Of a stretch of 64,000 nucleotides of DNA, positions 28,598-37,303 are shown piece by piece. Position 1 is the first letter of the stretch. Each line of letters begins with the position of its first letter. The stretch covers positions 1 to 64,000 of the forward strand of contig DXWV01000021.1 of the NCBI GenBank assembly GCA_019416685.1, given 5' to 3'. A model generated the notes under the pieces. The model searched no databases. It was not told the origin of the DNA and saw nothing but the letters and a program-made list of their open reading frames with translations. This DNA comes from Bacteroides sp. (GTDB taxonomy: Bacteria > Bacteroidota > Bacteroidia > Bacteroidales > Bacteroidaceae). The translations under genes were made by a program, and so were the position numbers.

Positions 28598-29455
28598 ATG
28601 AAAAGAGTATTGTTACTATTGGTTTGTGCATTGAGTATGGAACTATTCCACTCATGCTCGGAAGATTTGGGAGAATCAGGTATTGAAATTCCTGAGTTTA
28701 ATCTCAAAGATTTGAGTCCTACGGATTTGTATATCTATAAAAATTATACGAAACCCTATAATGTTGAAGTGATTTATCGCTGGAAAGATAGTGAAACGGA
28801 TGTTGCCAAGAATCTGGTTCCGCCGGAGGAAGAGAAGGTAGAACCTTTCCTTGAAATTTTAAAAACTGTCTGGGTTGATCCTTATGTGGAAGAAGCAGGT
28901 AGTAACTTCCTTAAAGGTTTGATACCGAAACAAATATTATTGATCGGAAGTGCAAGTTACAATCCCGACGAAACGGTAACACAAGGTACTGCAGAGGGAG
29001 GGCGTAAAATGGTATTGTACGAAATAAACAGCTTTAGTCCGCAGAATGTCACGAAGTTGAAGAGGTTTATTCATGTGATGCACCATGAATTTGCCCATAT
29101 AATGCATCAGCAAGTGGCTTATAGCCGGGATTATCGTACTATAACGACCGGATATTCTTCCAGTTGGTATCTGCGTTCCAATGAATATGCTCAGGAAAGA
29201 GGGTTTATAACAAATTATGCCATGTCTGCACCTGATGAAGACTTTGTGGAAATGATAGCTACTATGCTGACAAATAATAAAAGAGACTGGGATATAATGA
29301 TCAATACGATCAAAAGTGAAGATGCCCGCTCTGCTTTACGCAAAAAAGAGGCTATTGTGGTGGGATATCTAAAGGATGTATGGGACATTGATTTGTATCA
29401 TTTTCAGGCGAAAATGGATGAAGTAATAAAGAATGTGGTATTAGGAGACTATTAG
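28598..29455 (+). CDS. SusCD-associated zinc metallohydrolase lipoprotein (HExxH)
   Basis: A 285-residue lipoprotein with lipobox FHSC at about residue 20. The zinc-binding motif H163-EFA-H167 sits in VMHHEFAHIMHQ. A second acidic helix, NEYAQERGFITNYAMSAPDEDFVEMIATML, provides a plausible third ligand (the E of EDFVE). This matches the family of substrate-import-associated zinc metallohydrolases that accompany SusC/SusD pairs in Bacteroidetes, thought to process a peptide or ester substrate before import. An ATG two codons upstream (28592) is also possible. It lies close after SusD, within the operon. Confidence 0.85.
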   Translation: MKRVLLLLVCALSMELFHSCSEDLGESGIEIPEFNLKDLSPTDLYIYKNYTKPYNVEVIYRWKDSETDVAKNLVPPEEEKVEPFLEILKTVWVDPYVEEAGSNFLKGLIPKQILLIGSASYNPDETVTQGTAEGGRKMVLYEINSFSPQNVTKLKRFIHVMHHEFAHIMHQQVAYSRDYRTITTGYSSSWYLRSNEYAQERGFITNYAMSAPDEDFVEMIATMLTNNKRDWDIMINTIKSEDARSALRKKEAIVVGYLKDVWDIDLYHFQAKMDEVIKNVVLGDY

Positions 29456-29460
29456 GAATT

Positions 29461-30729
29461 ATGAGAAAATTGACTAAATATCTGAATAGAGGAATATGGA
29501 TGCTATCTTTCATGGCTCTATTCTTCACTTCATGCAAAAATGAGGTGGATGATGTGTTTGCACAATCGGCAAGTGAAAGAATGAAGACTTTCTTAAAGCA
29601 ATGCGATGATATACTGCAAACGGCTCCTAATGGCTGGCGACTGGATTACCAACCGGCTAATGCTGTTTCTTACGTTAGCTTCATCATGAAGTTTACGGGT
29701 AAGGACAGGGTTTATATGTGGTCCAACTATGAAGATGAATCTACTACCACCTATAATCTCAATTCGGGTGAGGGGCCGATGTTGTCATTTGATACGTACT
29801 CGGTGATCCATACTTATGCCGATCCTTCTACTACTCCTTTGGGTGAGGGCTATAAAGGTGACTTTGAGTTTATTATTATGGAGTTGACTCAGGATTCTCT
29901 GGTTTGCAAAGGACGTAAAAATCAGGACCGGGTGGTATTTAAGAAAGTAGGTGCGGGAGAACAACATAAGATTCGCCTTATCCGTGAAATGGATATTGCC
30001 TCGGTCTCTAATAATTCATTTTTTCATTGTCTGAAGTCTCCTACGGCAGCTACGGCAGATGTGACGCTATCAGATGATAAAAAAGAATTGGTATTTAAGG
30101 AAATGCAGGGAGAAACGGTAAAGACATCATCTGCTGCTTTCACCTTTACAGATACAGGATTTGATTTAACTGCTCCGGTGACGGTCAATAGTAAGAGTAT
30201 TCAGCATTTCGTATGGAACAATGCCAAGGCCAGGTTTGTAGCCGAGAATACGGATACATTGATGACATCCAAAACTCCATTAATTGTATATCCTACTTTA
30301 CAACAGGCTGCCGGAAATACCTACAGGTTGATCGGAGGAAGTTATGATGTTCAGGGTTGGGTTGAGTTATACAAATATAAATATCCGAACTATGCCGGTG
30401 CTCAACTGACTATGGATGTAGACGGTAAAACCGGTTTCTCCGTATTGCTTAGTATTGATGGTAAAGATGCACCTCAAACTGTATTGGCCAAAGAGGTAAA
30501 AAAGCAGAGAGATGACATTGCTGTCTTTGTAAGATATGGGAAGGATGAACCGGAAGGATGGATCGGAGATGAGGTGATCAATATATATGATAACATCATC
30601 GGTATTCAGATGTACTCTTACTTTTTTGATTCAACCGGACACTCTGTGGTATTGAAGGACAATAAACTCTATCTGGTAAACACTAAGAAGAACTGGGTTT
30701 GGATGGAGTTTGAGAAAGTGAACAAATAA
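29461..30729 (+). CDS. DUF4302-type lipoprotein
   Basis: A 422-residue lipoprotein with lipobox FTSC (about residue 25). The region SERMKTFLKQCDDILQTAPNGWRLDYQPAN is typical of the DUF4302 family seen in Bacteroides import loci: AERI/ERMK…L..A.NGW followed by beta-strands. The rest is beta-rich with no catalytic motif. It starts six bases after the metallohydrolase gene and is surely co-transcribed. The likely role is an accessory surface binding protein of the importer. Confidence 0.82.
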   Translation: MRKLTKYLNRGIWMLSFMALFFTSCKNEVDDVFAQSASERMKTFLKQCDDILQTAPNGWRLDYQPANAVSYVSFIMKFTGKDRVYMWSNYEDESTTTYNLNSGEGPMLSFDTYSVIHTYADPSTTPLGEGYKGDFEFIIMELTQDSLVCKGRKNQDRVVFKKVGAGEQHKIRLIREMDIASVSNNSFFHCLKSPTAATADVTLSDDKKELVFKEMQGETVKTSSAAFTFTDTGFDLTAPVTVNSKSIQHFVWNNAKARFVAENTDTLMTSKTPLIVYPTLQQAAGNTYRLIGGSYDVQGWVELYKYKYPNYAGAQLTMDVDGKTGFSVLLSIDGKDAPQTVLAKEVKKQRDDIAVFVRYGKDEPEGWIGDEVINIYDNIIGIQMYSYFFDSTGHSVVLKDNKLYLVNTKKNWVWMEFEKVNK

Positions 30730-30758
30730 ATTACAGATATAAACTAAATGAGAATTTT

Positions 30759-32336
30759 ATGAAAAAGGAATTTAAATGGGTAGGCGTAGTGCTGTTGTTG
30801 CTTGTCTCATTCGTTAGTTGTTCGAAGGAAGACGAGCCTTCACTGTCTGTTTCGAAAGAAACAGTAGGTTTTACGGCTCAGGCCGATGAAGAGATAATTA
30901 CTGTAAGTACTAACCAGACAGCATGGAAAGCTGTGCGCCCTGAAAAAGATGACTGGTGCAGTTTAAGATTTGAAGGTGCTTTACTGATTATTGAGGTGGA
31001 TGATAATTTGAAAGTTCAGCCGCGTACAACAACCGTTACCGTATATGCAGGTAATATCACAAAAAGTATTACGGTGGAACAAGCAGCTGCCAATGAAGCA
31101 TTATCATTTGTGCCGGATAAAGTGGAACTGGATGCCAGTGGAGAAACTGTGAATGTAACCATAACGACGAATACAGATTCATGGACTTATAATGTTGATA
31201 AAACGTGGTGTAATGTATCTCGCAATGGGGATGTATTATCCGTTTCGGCAGATGAATATACGGATGGTGAACCCAGATCTGCTGTTATTACTGTTAAAGC
31301 CGGCTCTTTGAGCAAGGACATCACTGTAACCCAGAGCAATACGGGTATGGCATATGCTATTGATGTACCTGCTGATTTTTCGGCCAGCTACGTGCAGAAA
31401 ATAATGTATGGTGATGTGCAGATTGCTGAGGTATGCAAAGAGTTTATTAAAACAGGTACTGTCTCCGAACAAATGGTTGTGGTATATCCGGTTGTTTCCG
31501 GAAAGACTGACTTGACTAAGGGGCTTGCTGTGAAAGACGGTGGCAATGTAGTGTGGGATATTGCTAAAAATAGTTGTACTTATACAGCCGGAACAGTTGG
31601 AAGCCCTTTGCAAAAAGTATATCTTGAAAAAGATAAGCTGGTAGCGACTTCTGCTTCTAAACTACAGAGAAACACGAGTGCTAAGGCAGATATATTGGTT
31701 GATTTAGATTATAACAAATATCGGGTTGTTAAAATTGGTACCCAGTATTGGATTGCAGATAATTTTAAATGCGAAAGATATAGCAATGGATCTCCGATTA
31801 ATAAAATAACGAGTGGCGCGGATTGGAAGAATGATACGGAGGGAGCTTTCTGTTATGTAAATAATGATCCGACGAATTACAAAGAGGTATTTGGAGCTTT
31901 GTATAATTGGAATGCAGTTGTGAACAGTAATAAACTTGCTCCGGAAGGATGGGATATACCTACTCAGCAGGATTTCTTATCTCTGAAAACTTATATTGTT
32001 CCGGGTGCCGATCCTACTAAAGCCATCAAATGTACTTCCTATCTAAAAGCAACCGATGGGTATTGGCAGGCTTCTACAAGTGTTACACCCAATAATCTGA
32101 CCGGCTTTTCTATGCAACCGGCAGGCTGGAGAACATTGGATACTTCAGACTTTACCTATTCATTTGACAGATTTGGCTATGAAGCCTACTTCTGGAGTAC
32201 TACTGAATATTCGGGAGAAGATCCGTTTAGTAGAAATAGCGTCTATGTAATGAGAGCAGCTTATAATACGGATAATAGTACCCAAGGACCTTTGGGTAAA
32301 GTGTTCGGCATGTCTGTTCGTTGCATTAAAAGATAA
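30759..32336 (+). CDS. BACON-FISUMP surface lipoprotein
   Basis: A 525-residue lipoprotein (lipobox VSC at about residue 21). Two BACON-type beta-sandwich domains follow: about 27-112 (…VSTNQTAWKAV…DDWCSLRF…KSITVEQAA) and 115-198 (…TTNTDSWTYNVDKTWCNVSRNGD…KDITVTQSN). A linker domain is next, and from about 320 to the end there is a Fibrobacter-succinogenes major paralogous domain (VKIGTQYWIADNFKCERYSNG, GALYNWNAV, APEGWDIPTQQDF, FSMQPAGWR, WSTTEYS, GMSVRCIKR). BACON domains commonly bind mucin or glycans. It is probably a ligand-binding partner of the SusCD importer. Confidence 0.88.
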   Translation: MKKEFKWVGVVLLLLVSFVSCSKEDEPSLSVSKETVGFTAQADEEIITVSTNQTAWKAVRPEKDDWCSLRFEGALLIIEVDDNLKVQPRTTTVTVYAGNITKSITVEQAAANEALSFVPDKVELDASGETVNVTITTNTDSWTYNVDKTWCNVSRNGDVLSVSADEYTDGEPRSAVITVKAGSLSKDITVTQSNTGMAYAIDVPADFSASYVQKIMYGDVQIAEVCKEFIKTGTVSEQMVVVYPVVSGKTDLTKGLAVKDGGNVVWDIAKNSCTYTAGTVGSPLQKVYLEKDKLVATSASKLQRNTSAKADILVDLDYNKYRVVKIGTQYWIADNFKCERYSNGSPINKITSGADWKNDTEGAFCYVNNDPTNYKEVFGALYNWNAVVNSNKLAPEGWDIPTQQDFLSLKTYIVPGADPTKAIKCTSYLKATDGYWQASTSVTPNNLTGFSMQPAGWRTLDTSDFTYSFDRFGYEAYFWSTTEYSGEDPFSRNSVYVMRAAYNTDNSTQGPLGKVFGMSVRCIKR

Positions 32337-32346
32337 ATATACAGGG

Positions 32347-32373
32347 GCTCCCTTCACATTGTATGAAGGGAGC
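32347..32373 (+). other. Hairpin before the last operon gene
   Basis: GCTCCCTTCA (32347-32356) pairs perfectly with TGAAGGGAGC (32364-32373) with a seven-base loop and no T-tract. It could protect the upstream mRNA or partly terminate before the final gene. Confidence 0.6.
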
Positions 32374-32398
32374 ATATTAATAACTAAACTAAAATATA

Positions 32399-33607
32399 AT
32401 GATTATGAAACAAAAGATTACTTTTATTCTTTGCCTGTTATTAATAGGTGGTTTGAGACTGAATGCTGTTGAAGTTTCTACATTTGCCGATTTTAAAACT
32501 GCAGTAGAGGCAGGGGGGGATGTTGTGGTTGCTGCTGACCTGGAAAATGCTACATTGAGTAGTATTACGTTGACTAAAGATGTGAATATATCAGCAAAAA
32601 GCGGAAGAGTCAAAATGGATAATGTATTGTTTTCCATAGAAAGTGATATTAATTTCTCTATAAAGGGGATTATTGCATTTTGTTCATCGGAAGAAAAGGC
32701 TCCTTCTAAGATATTAGTGAATATTCCGGCTAATGTTGCTAAAGTATCTTCTTTGACTGTTGAAGATTGCGAAGTTTATGATTATACAATCTGTTTCCTT
32801 AAAGCATTGGGAGAAACAGAAATTCCAACTATCTCGGTTAAGAATACTGTAGTACATGACTTGAATACCGGCAATCCTACCAATGCAGCTATAATGCTTC
32901 AGAAGGCTAAAGTTAGTAAAGCTACTTTCAATAATGTTACTTTTTACAAGTGCCAGGGTGGTGGTTATTATTCTAATGATGCAACCACTCCGATTGATTT
33001 TTCTATGGAGAAAGTTAGCTTTATAGATTGTGGTGATGCTGATGCCGGACTTGCTGGTAGTAAAGATATTATTAATTTTGCGGCAAATGCTTCTTCCAAA
33101 TATACATTGAAAGATTGTCTGATTAGCGGATCATATACAAATAAGGCTTTCTCATTCAAGTCGGTTCGCCTGAGAGCTACAACCGGTAAGTTTACCATAA
33201 CTAATAGTCTGAGCTATAAAGTAAATGTGTATGCTCTTGCAAGTCCGGCTACTGAGCTTTATACTATGCCGTTGACTGCAACAGCGTTAACCGTTGATTA
33301 TGATAAGAAAGCAATCACTACCAATCCTGCTACCATAAAAGGTATCGGTTCTTCTTATTTTAGTTTGAATGGTGTTATTACCGGAATTACTCAGGAAAAT
33401 CTGATTTCTGATTTTTATATTACCGATTCTGAAGTTGTTTCTAAAGAAATATCCGACATAACAGTTTATGCCATTTCGGGCACTCCTGTGATGGAACAAA
33501 GAGATGTGAATAATCTGTCAATAGCTTCTCTTAATAAGGGAATTTATCTGGTTAAGGTTGCTACAAAAGATGGCAAGACAAGCATAAAGAAATTCATTAA
33601 AAAATAA
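32399..33607 (+). CDS. Secreted beta-helix-like protein (DUF4957/DUF5123-like) with T9SS type A-like tail
   Basis: A 402-residue exported protein. The signal peptide ends near RLNAVEV. The body has repetitive beta-coil character (SIESDINFSIKGIIAF, SLTVEDCEVYDYT, ISVKNTVVHDL, TFNNVTFYKCQGGGYYSND, FSMEKVSFIDCGDA, YTLKDCLISGS, FTITNSLSYKVNV), as in right-handed parallel beta-helix proteins of the DUF4957/DUF5123 group. The last 75 residues look like a Por-type sorting domain (ISDITVYAISGTPVMEQRDVNNLSIASLNKGIYLVKVATKDGKTSIKKFIKK). It closes the import operon; beta-helix proteins often bind or cleave polysaccharide. Confidence 0.78.
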   Translation: MIMKQKITFILCLLLIGGLRLNAVEVSTFADFKTAVEAGGDVVVAADLENATLSSITLTKDVNISAKSGRVKMDNVLFSIESDINFSIKGIIAFCSSEEKAPSKILVNIPANVAKVSSLTVEDCEVYDYTICFLKALGETEIPTISVKNTVVHDLNTGNPTNAAIMLQKAKVSKATFNNVTFYKCQGGGYYSNDATTPIDFSMEKVSFIDCGDADAGLAGSKDIINFAANASSKYTLKDCLISGSYTNKAFSFKSVRLRATTGKFTITNSLSYKVNVYALASPATELYTMPLTATALTVDYDKKAITTNPATIKGIGSSYFSLNGVITGITQENLISDFYITDSEVVSKEISDITVYAISGTPVMEQRDVNNLSIASLNKGIYLVKVATKDGKTSIKKFIKK

Positions 33608-33638
33608 GCCTCTCTCAAGTTTTACTTTACGTTAGAGC

Positions 33639-33695
33639 AAATGCCCCTTTACATATATTGTTATCATGCATAACAAATAATGTAAAGGGGCATTT
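33639..33695. terminator. Long bidirectional terminator hairpin
   Basis: AAATGCCCCTTTACAT (33639-33654) pairs perfectly with ATGTAAAGGGGCATTT (33680-33695). The interior continues as TTGTTAT/ATAACAA around CATGC. It ends both the import operon (+) and the GNAT gene (-). Confidence 0.9.
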
Positions 33696-33724
33696 CATAT
33701 CTTGTTATTGAGCGGTTAGTTCTG

Positions 33725-34222
33725 TTATATTTCCACTCCCATGATGTAATCATTCATATAATACCCGTTTCCAATCGGGAAATCTCCTTCACGCAGCTTT
33801 CTCATTCCCATCCGTTCATAAAATTGCAATGCTTTGTTGTTGCGGTTTACATTCAGTTCCATCAGGCAGGGGGCGGGATGTACTTCTTTAATATATTTTA
33901 TCGCTTCATGGAAAAGAAAGCTACCCAAATGCTGTCCTTGAAAAGAGGGGAGCACGTATATCTTTTGTAAATGAAATATATTTTCCTCCTGAGGCTGTAC
34001 CGATACGTATCCACAAGGTTCTTCTCCCTTGTAGGCTATGAAGTAGACATGTCCTTCTTCTTCCATTTGCTTGCGGATATTATCGTGAGAGTACATCCAG
34101 TCCATCATGAACTCCATTTGTTCCGCTGAAATGATCTCTTTATAAGTAGCGGGAAATACAATGGAGGCCATGTCGTGAATCAACCCGCAATCTGCTGTTG
34201 TAGCTTTTCTGATAGTAAACAT
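33725..34222 (-). CDS. GNAT-family N-acetyltransferase
   Basis: A 165-residue acetyl-CoA-dependent acyltransferase. It has the GNAT fold order: MFTIRKATTADCGLIHDMA start, motif A around FHLQKIYVLPSFQGQHLGSFLFHEAI (Q-x-x-G-x-G/L pyrophosphate loop, here Q-GQHLGS) and motif B LMELNVNRNNKALQFYERMGMRK. The frame is open to 34255, but the ATG at 34222 gives the usual family start. The substrate is unknown. It is divergent from the PadR gene and ends at the bidirectional terminator. Confidence 0.9.
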   Translation of the reverse strand: MFTIRKATTADCGLIHDMASIVFPATYKEIISAEQMEFMMDWMYSHDNIRKQMEEEGHVYFIAYKGEEPCGYVSVQPQEENIFHLQKIYVLPSFQGQHLGSFLFHEAIKYIKEVHPAPCLMELNVNRNNKALQFYERMGMRKLREGDFPIGNGYYMNDYIMGVEI

Positions 34223-34282
34223 ATATGTATTGTATTTTGGTTTTATAAAACGCAAATATAAGAGATAAATAAGTATGATTGC

Positions 34283-34367
34283 AAAAGTACGTATTTAAAT
34301 GTGAGTTAATATCCATTTTAAGACAGACTTAAATAGTATTTTAACAGAGACTTAAATACGTACTTTG
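34283..34367. repeat. Inverted repeat AAAGTACGTATTTAA in the GNAT-padR intergenic region
   Basis: The arms at 34283-34300 and 34350-34367 match at 16 of 18 positions when inverted. A further direct copy of GACTTAAATA lies at 34325-34334. Position between divergent genes suggests regulator binding, possibly PadR, but this is not shown. Confidence 0.45.
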
Positions 34368-34427
34368 GGATGAACGAATATATAATAAGGTGTACAACTG
34401 TTAATGGCTTAATTATTATTAATTTAT

Positions 34428-34450
34428 AGTACTTTGCATTGCATAGTACT
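34428..34450 (+). promoter_or_regulatory. Candidate PadR operator
   Basis: A 23-base near-perfect palindrome with AGTACT at both ends (34428-34433 and 34445-34450) and an inner TTGCATTGCAT that is itself nearly symmetric. It sits 45-67 bases upstream of the padR-like start codon. PadR regulators usually bind such palindromes in their own promoters. Confidence 0.5.
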
Positions 34451-34494
34451 AAAGTAATGCATATATTTGTTTCGTCAAACTAAAAAAGAAGCTT

Positions 34495-34821
34495 ATGAAT
34501 GTAGATAATGTAAAGTCGCAGATGCGGAAAGGGATGTTGGAGTACTGCATCATGCTGTTATTGCATAAAGAGCCTGCTTATGCTTCGGACATTATTCAGA
34601 AGCTGAAGGAAGCCCGGCTGATTGTAGTGGAGGGTACATTGTATCCATTGCTTACACGGTTGAAGAATGATGATTTACTAAGTTACGAATGGATAGAATC
34701 TACACAAGGACCTCCACGCAAATATTATAAACTGACAGAGAAAGGAGAGGGATTTCTCGGAGAGCTGGAAACTTCCTGGAAAGAACTTAATGAAACTGTG
34801 AATCATATAGCTAACAGATAA
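34495..34821 (+). CDS. PadR-family transcriptional regulator
   Basis: A 108-residue winged-helix repressor of the short PadR (subfamily 2) type. It has MRKGMLEYCIMLLLHKEPAYASDIIQKLKEARLIVVEGTLYPLLTRLKNDDLLSYEWIES…GPPRKYYKLTEKGEGFL, covering the helix-turn-helix, the EGTLYPLLxRL recognition helix and the wing. A C-terminal dimerisation helix follows. It is 21 bases upstream of the PspC-domain gene and probably controls both genes in response to envelope stress or a small lipophilic ligand. Confidence 0.96.
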   Translation: MNVDNVKSQMRKGMLEYCIMLLLHKEPAYASDIIQKLKEARLIVVEGTLYPLLTRLKNDDLLSYEWIESTQGPPRKYYKLTEKGEGFLGELETSWKELNETVNHIANR

Positions 34822-34842
34822 TCCGATTAAAAAGAAATAACA

Positions 34843-35922
34843 ATGAAAAAGACATTGACTGTAAATTTAGGTGGAACTGTCTTCCATATAGATGAGGATG
34901 CCTACCGATTGCTGGACAACTATTTGTGCAACCTCAAACTTCACTTTCGTAAACAAGAGGGTGCCGAAGAAATAGTAGACGATATTGAGAACCGTATTTC
35001 GGAACTGTTTCTGGAAAAACTGAATACAGGTTCGCAAGTGATTACACTTACTGATGTAGAAGAGGTGATTGCCCGTGTGGGAAAGCCTGAAGACTTTGGA
35101 ACTACTGAGGAAGAAGAAAAGAAAACTTCAACGGGCAATTCTGCTTCATATACTTATATCACCCGGCGCCGATTGTATCGCAATCCGGATGATAAGTTGC
35201 TGGGGGGAGTACTGAGTGGGCTGGCTGCCTATCTGGGGTGGGACCCGACATTGCTGCGCCTGCTGGCATTGGTTATTCTTATTTGTGGATATGGTACATT
35301 AATTCCTGTATATATCATTTGCTGGCTTGTTATTCCGGAAGCCCGTACTGCAGCAGAGAAGCTTAGCATGCGTGGTGAGGCAGTAACTGTTGAGAATATA
35401 GGGAAGACGGTGACCGATGGTTTTGAAAAAGTAGCCAATGGTGTGAATAGCTATATGCATTCAGATAAGCCGCGTACTTTTCTTCAGAAACTGGGAGATG
35501 CTTTTGTTGCATTGGCAGGATTCTTTTTGAAAGCCTGTCTGGTAGTACTGGCTATTGTTTTCAGTCCGGTGTTGTTTGTACTTGCTATCATATTTGTCGC
35601 ATTGGTTATTGCTGCCATTGCAGCTGCCATTGGTGGAGGTGCATTTTTGTATGAAATGCTTCCTGCAGTAGACTGGTCGCCTTTGGCATCTGTCTCTCCG
35701 TTCATGACAGTGGCGGGTAGCCTGGCAGGCGTAGTGTTGATGGGCATTCCGTTGGCATGTATCGTATATACAATCCTTCGTCAGATATTCCATTGGCCTT
35801 CGATGGCTACTGGTTTGAAGTGGTCTTTACTGGTTCTCTGGATACTCGGACTGGTTATTTTCCTGGTAAATCTCTCTGCTTTGGGATGGCAATTTCCGCT
35901 TTATGGCATCCATTCAATCTAA
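34843..35922 (+). CDS. PspC-domain membrane protein
   Basis: A 359-residue protein. The N-terminal region (about 1-100) is soluble and DUF1707/HAAS-like: NLGGTVFHIDEDAYRLLDNYLCNLKLHF…EDIENRISELF…VEEVIARVGKPEDF. A PspC domain follows (about 108-165, RRLYRNPDDKLLGGVLSGLAAYLGWDPTLLRLLALVILI…YIICWLVIPEA). Then come four or more transmembrane helices in the C-terminal half (about 220-350). The PadR-PspC pair is common in Bacteroides and linked with envelope stress. The stop codon lies inside the terminal repeat of the MITE-like element that follows, so insertion may have replaced the original end. Confidence 0.9.
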   Translation: MKKTLTVNLGGTVFHIDEDAYRLLDNYLCNLKLHFRKQEGAEEIVDDIENRISELFLEKLNTGSQVITLTDVEEVIARVGKPEDFGTTEEEEKKTSTGNSASYTYITRRRLYRNPDDKLLGGVLSGLAAYLGWDPTLLRLLALVILICGYGTLIPVYIICWLVIPEARTAAEKLSMRGEAVTVENIGKTVTDGFEKVANGVNSYMHSDKPRTFLQKLGDAFVALAGFFLKACLVVLAIVFSPVLFVLAIIFVALVIAAIAAAIGGGAFLYEMLPAVDWSPLASVSPFMTVAGSLAGVVLMGIPLACIVYTILRQIFHWPSMATGLKWSLLVLWILGLVIFLVNLSALGWQFPLYGIHSI

Positions 35923-36140
35923 GAGCCTGTTTAAATTTTCCTCTTAAAAGTTTTTATCAGCTTCTTTTGAGTTTATTTTTGGTCTATTTTCCCATTTTCA
36001 TTCGTCAGATAGCCCGCTATCCCCTTCATTAAAATGAAAAAATATCCTCAAAAATAACTCTCAAAAGACTATACATTAGATGTAATAATAGAAGATGTTT
36101 TGAGCGAAGCTAATGCTGAGTAAAATTTAAACAGGCTCTT
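35921..36140. mobile_element. 220-bp MITE-like element with perfect 19-bp terminal inverted repeats
   Basis: AAGAGCCTGTTTAAATTTT (35921-35939) is exactly repeated in inverse at 36122-36140; with flanks the match is 21 bp. Taking AGAGCC…GGCTCT as the ends, TA flanks both sides, as with IS630/Tc1-mariner target duplications. Inner segments also pair (CTTTTGAG-TTATTTTTG near 35957 with the complement near 36050-36068), so the whole can fold. It carries no ORF of note. The left repeat overlaps the stop codon of the PspC gene. Confidence 0.75.
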
Positions 36141-36170
36141 AGCATTTGTTAAATATTTAGTTAGTTTTAT

Positions 36171-36209
36171 AAAATGTGCCCCGTTTTGTGTGTCCGGGGC
36201 ACATTTTTT
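36171..36209. terminator. Terminator downstream of the PspC gene and MITE-like element
   Basis: AAAATGTGCCCCG (36171-36183) pairs with CGGGGCACATTTT (36195-36207) and is followed by further T. It probably served padR-pspC before the 220-bp insertion separated it from the stop codon. Confidence 0.85.
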
Positions 36210-36276
36210 GTTTGTTCTATTTGTGAGTCAATGATTTTTATTTAAGTTTGTGATATCTTATTTGGTTTAGAGAAAT

Positions 36277-37275
36277 ATGGGTGAGCATATATGTTTCAGA
36301 CGTAATGAGCGTCTGGCCACTATAAACCCCTATTGGAGGGGAAATCCAATGGTAAAAGGACGGTTCTTCAATCGGCAGCATCGTTTTCGGCCCGGAATGG
36401 GTAGTGTGTTGAAATGGCGTTTGTCTCCCAATCCGCAACGGAAAGAGAAACGTACCGTTAAGTGGGAACCGAGAGTAAACTATCTTCGTTCATTGGATGC
36501 AGTTACGGGAAACTCATTGATATGGCTTGGGCATAATTCTTTTTTTCTGCAACTGGCAGGGAAACGTATCATGTTTGATCCGGTATTCGGCAGTATTCCT
36601 TTTGTACGTCGGCGAAGTCAGTTTCCTGCCAATACGGACATTTTTACCGGAATTGATTATCTGTTGATTAGTCACGATCATTTTGATCATTTGGATAAAC
36701 AGAGTGTCGGTTGTCTATTAAAGAGCAATCCTCAGATGAAATTTTTCTGCGGCTTGGGTACCGGAGAGCTGATAAAAAGCTGGTTTCCGGAGATTGAGAT
36801 GGTAGAGGCCGGATGGTATCAGCAGATAATGGATGGAGGATTGAAAATCACTTTTCTGCCTGCCCAGCATTGGAGTAAACGTTCGGTTCGTGATGGCGGG
36901 CAACGTCTCTGGGGTGCATTTATGATTCAGGGAGATGGTATGTCTGTTTATTATAGTGGTGATACCGGATATTCACAACATTTTTCGGAGATACCGGAAC
37001 TTTTCGGTGCTCCCGATTATGCCTTAGTGGGGATTGGTGCTTACAAGCCCCGTTGGTTTATGCGTCCCAATCATATTTCCCCTCATGAAGCATTGACGGC
37101 TTCACAAGAGATGCAGGCCGGATTGACTATCCCGATGCATTACGGAACATTCGATTTATCAGACGAGCCACTTCATGATCCTCCTCAGGTATTTGCTGCT
37201 GAGGCAAAAAAACGGAAGGTCAATGTGGTTATTCCTGCACTTGGAGAGATTGTGAAGTTGAAAAGACAGAAGTAA
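36277..37275 (+). CDS. Metallo-beta-lactamase-fold hydrolase (UlaG/NAPE-PLD-like)
   Basis: A 332-residue zinc hydrolase. The metal motif HxHxDH is H133-D-H135-F-D137-H138 (LLISHDHFDHLD). Further ligands are in LPAQHWSKRSV, YYSGDTGY and PMHYGTFDLSDEP. SLIWLGHNSFFLQLAGKRIMFDPVF is characteristic of the family holding L-ascorbate-6-phosphate lactonase and N-acyl-phosphatidylethanolamine phospholipase D relatives. An internal ATG at 36349 has a good GGAGGGG ribosome site; a start there would shorten the protein by 24 residues and is quite possible. The substrate is unknown. The flavoredoxin-like gene follows closely. Confidence 0.88.
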   Translation: MGEHICFRRNERLATINPYWRGNPMVKGRFFNRQHRFRPGMGSVLKWRLSPNPQRKEKRTVKWEPRVNYLRSLDAVTGNSLIWLGHNSFFLQLAGKRIMFDPVFGSIPFVRRRSQFPANTDIFTGIDYLLISHDHFDHLDKQSVGCLLKSNPQMKFFCGLGTGELIKSWFPEIEMVEAGWYQQIMDGGLKITFLPAQHWSKRSVRDGGQRLWGAFMIQGDGMSVYYSGDTGYSQHFSEIPELFGAPDYALVGIGAYKPRWFMRPNHISPHEALTASQEMQAGLTIPMHYGTFDLSDEPLHDPPQVFAAEAKKRKVNVVIPALGEIVKLKRQK

Positions 37276-37303
37276 AGATTGTATTATTATTTTTATAAAG
37301 AAC

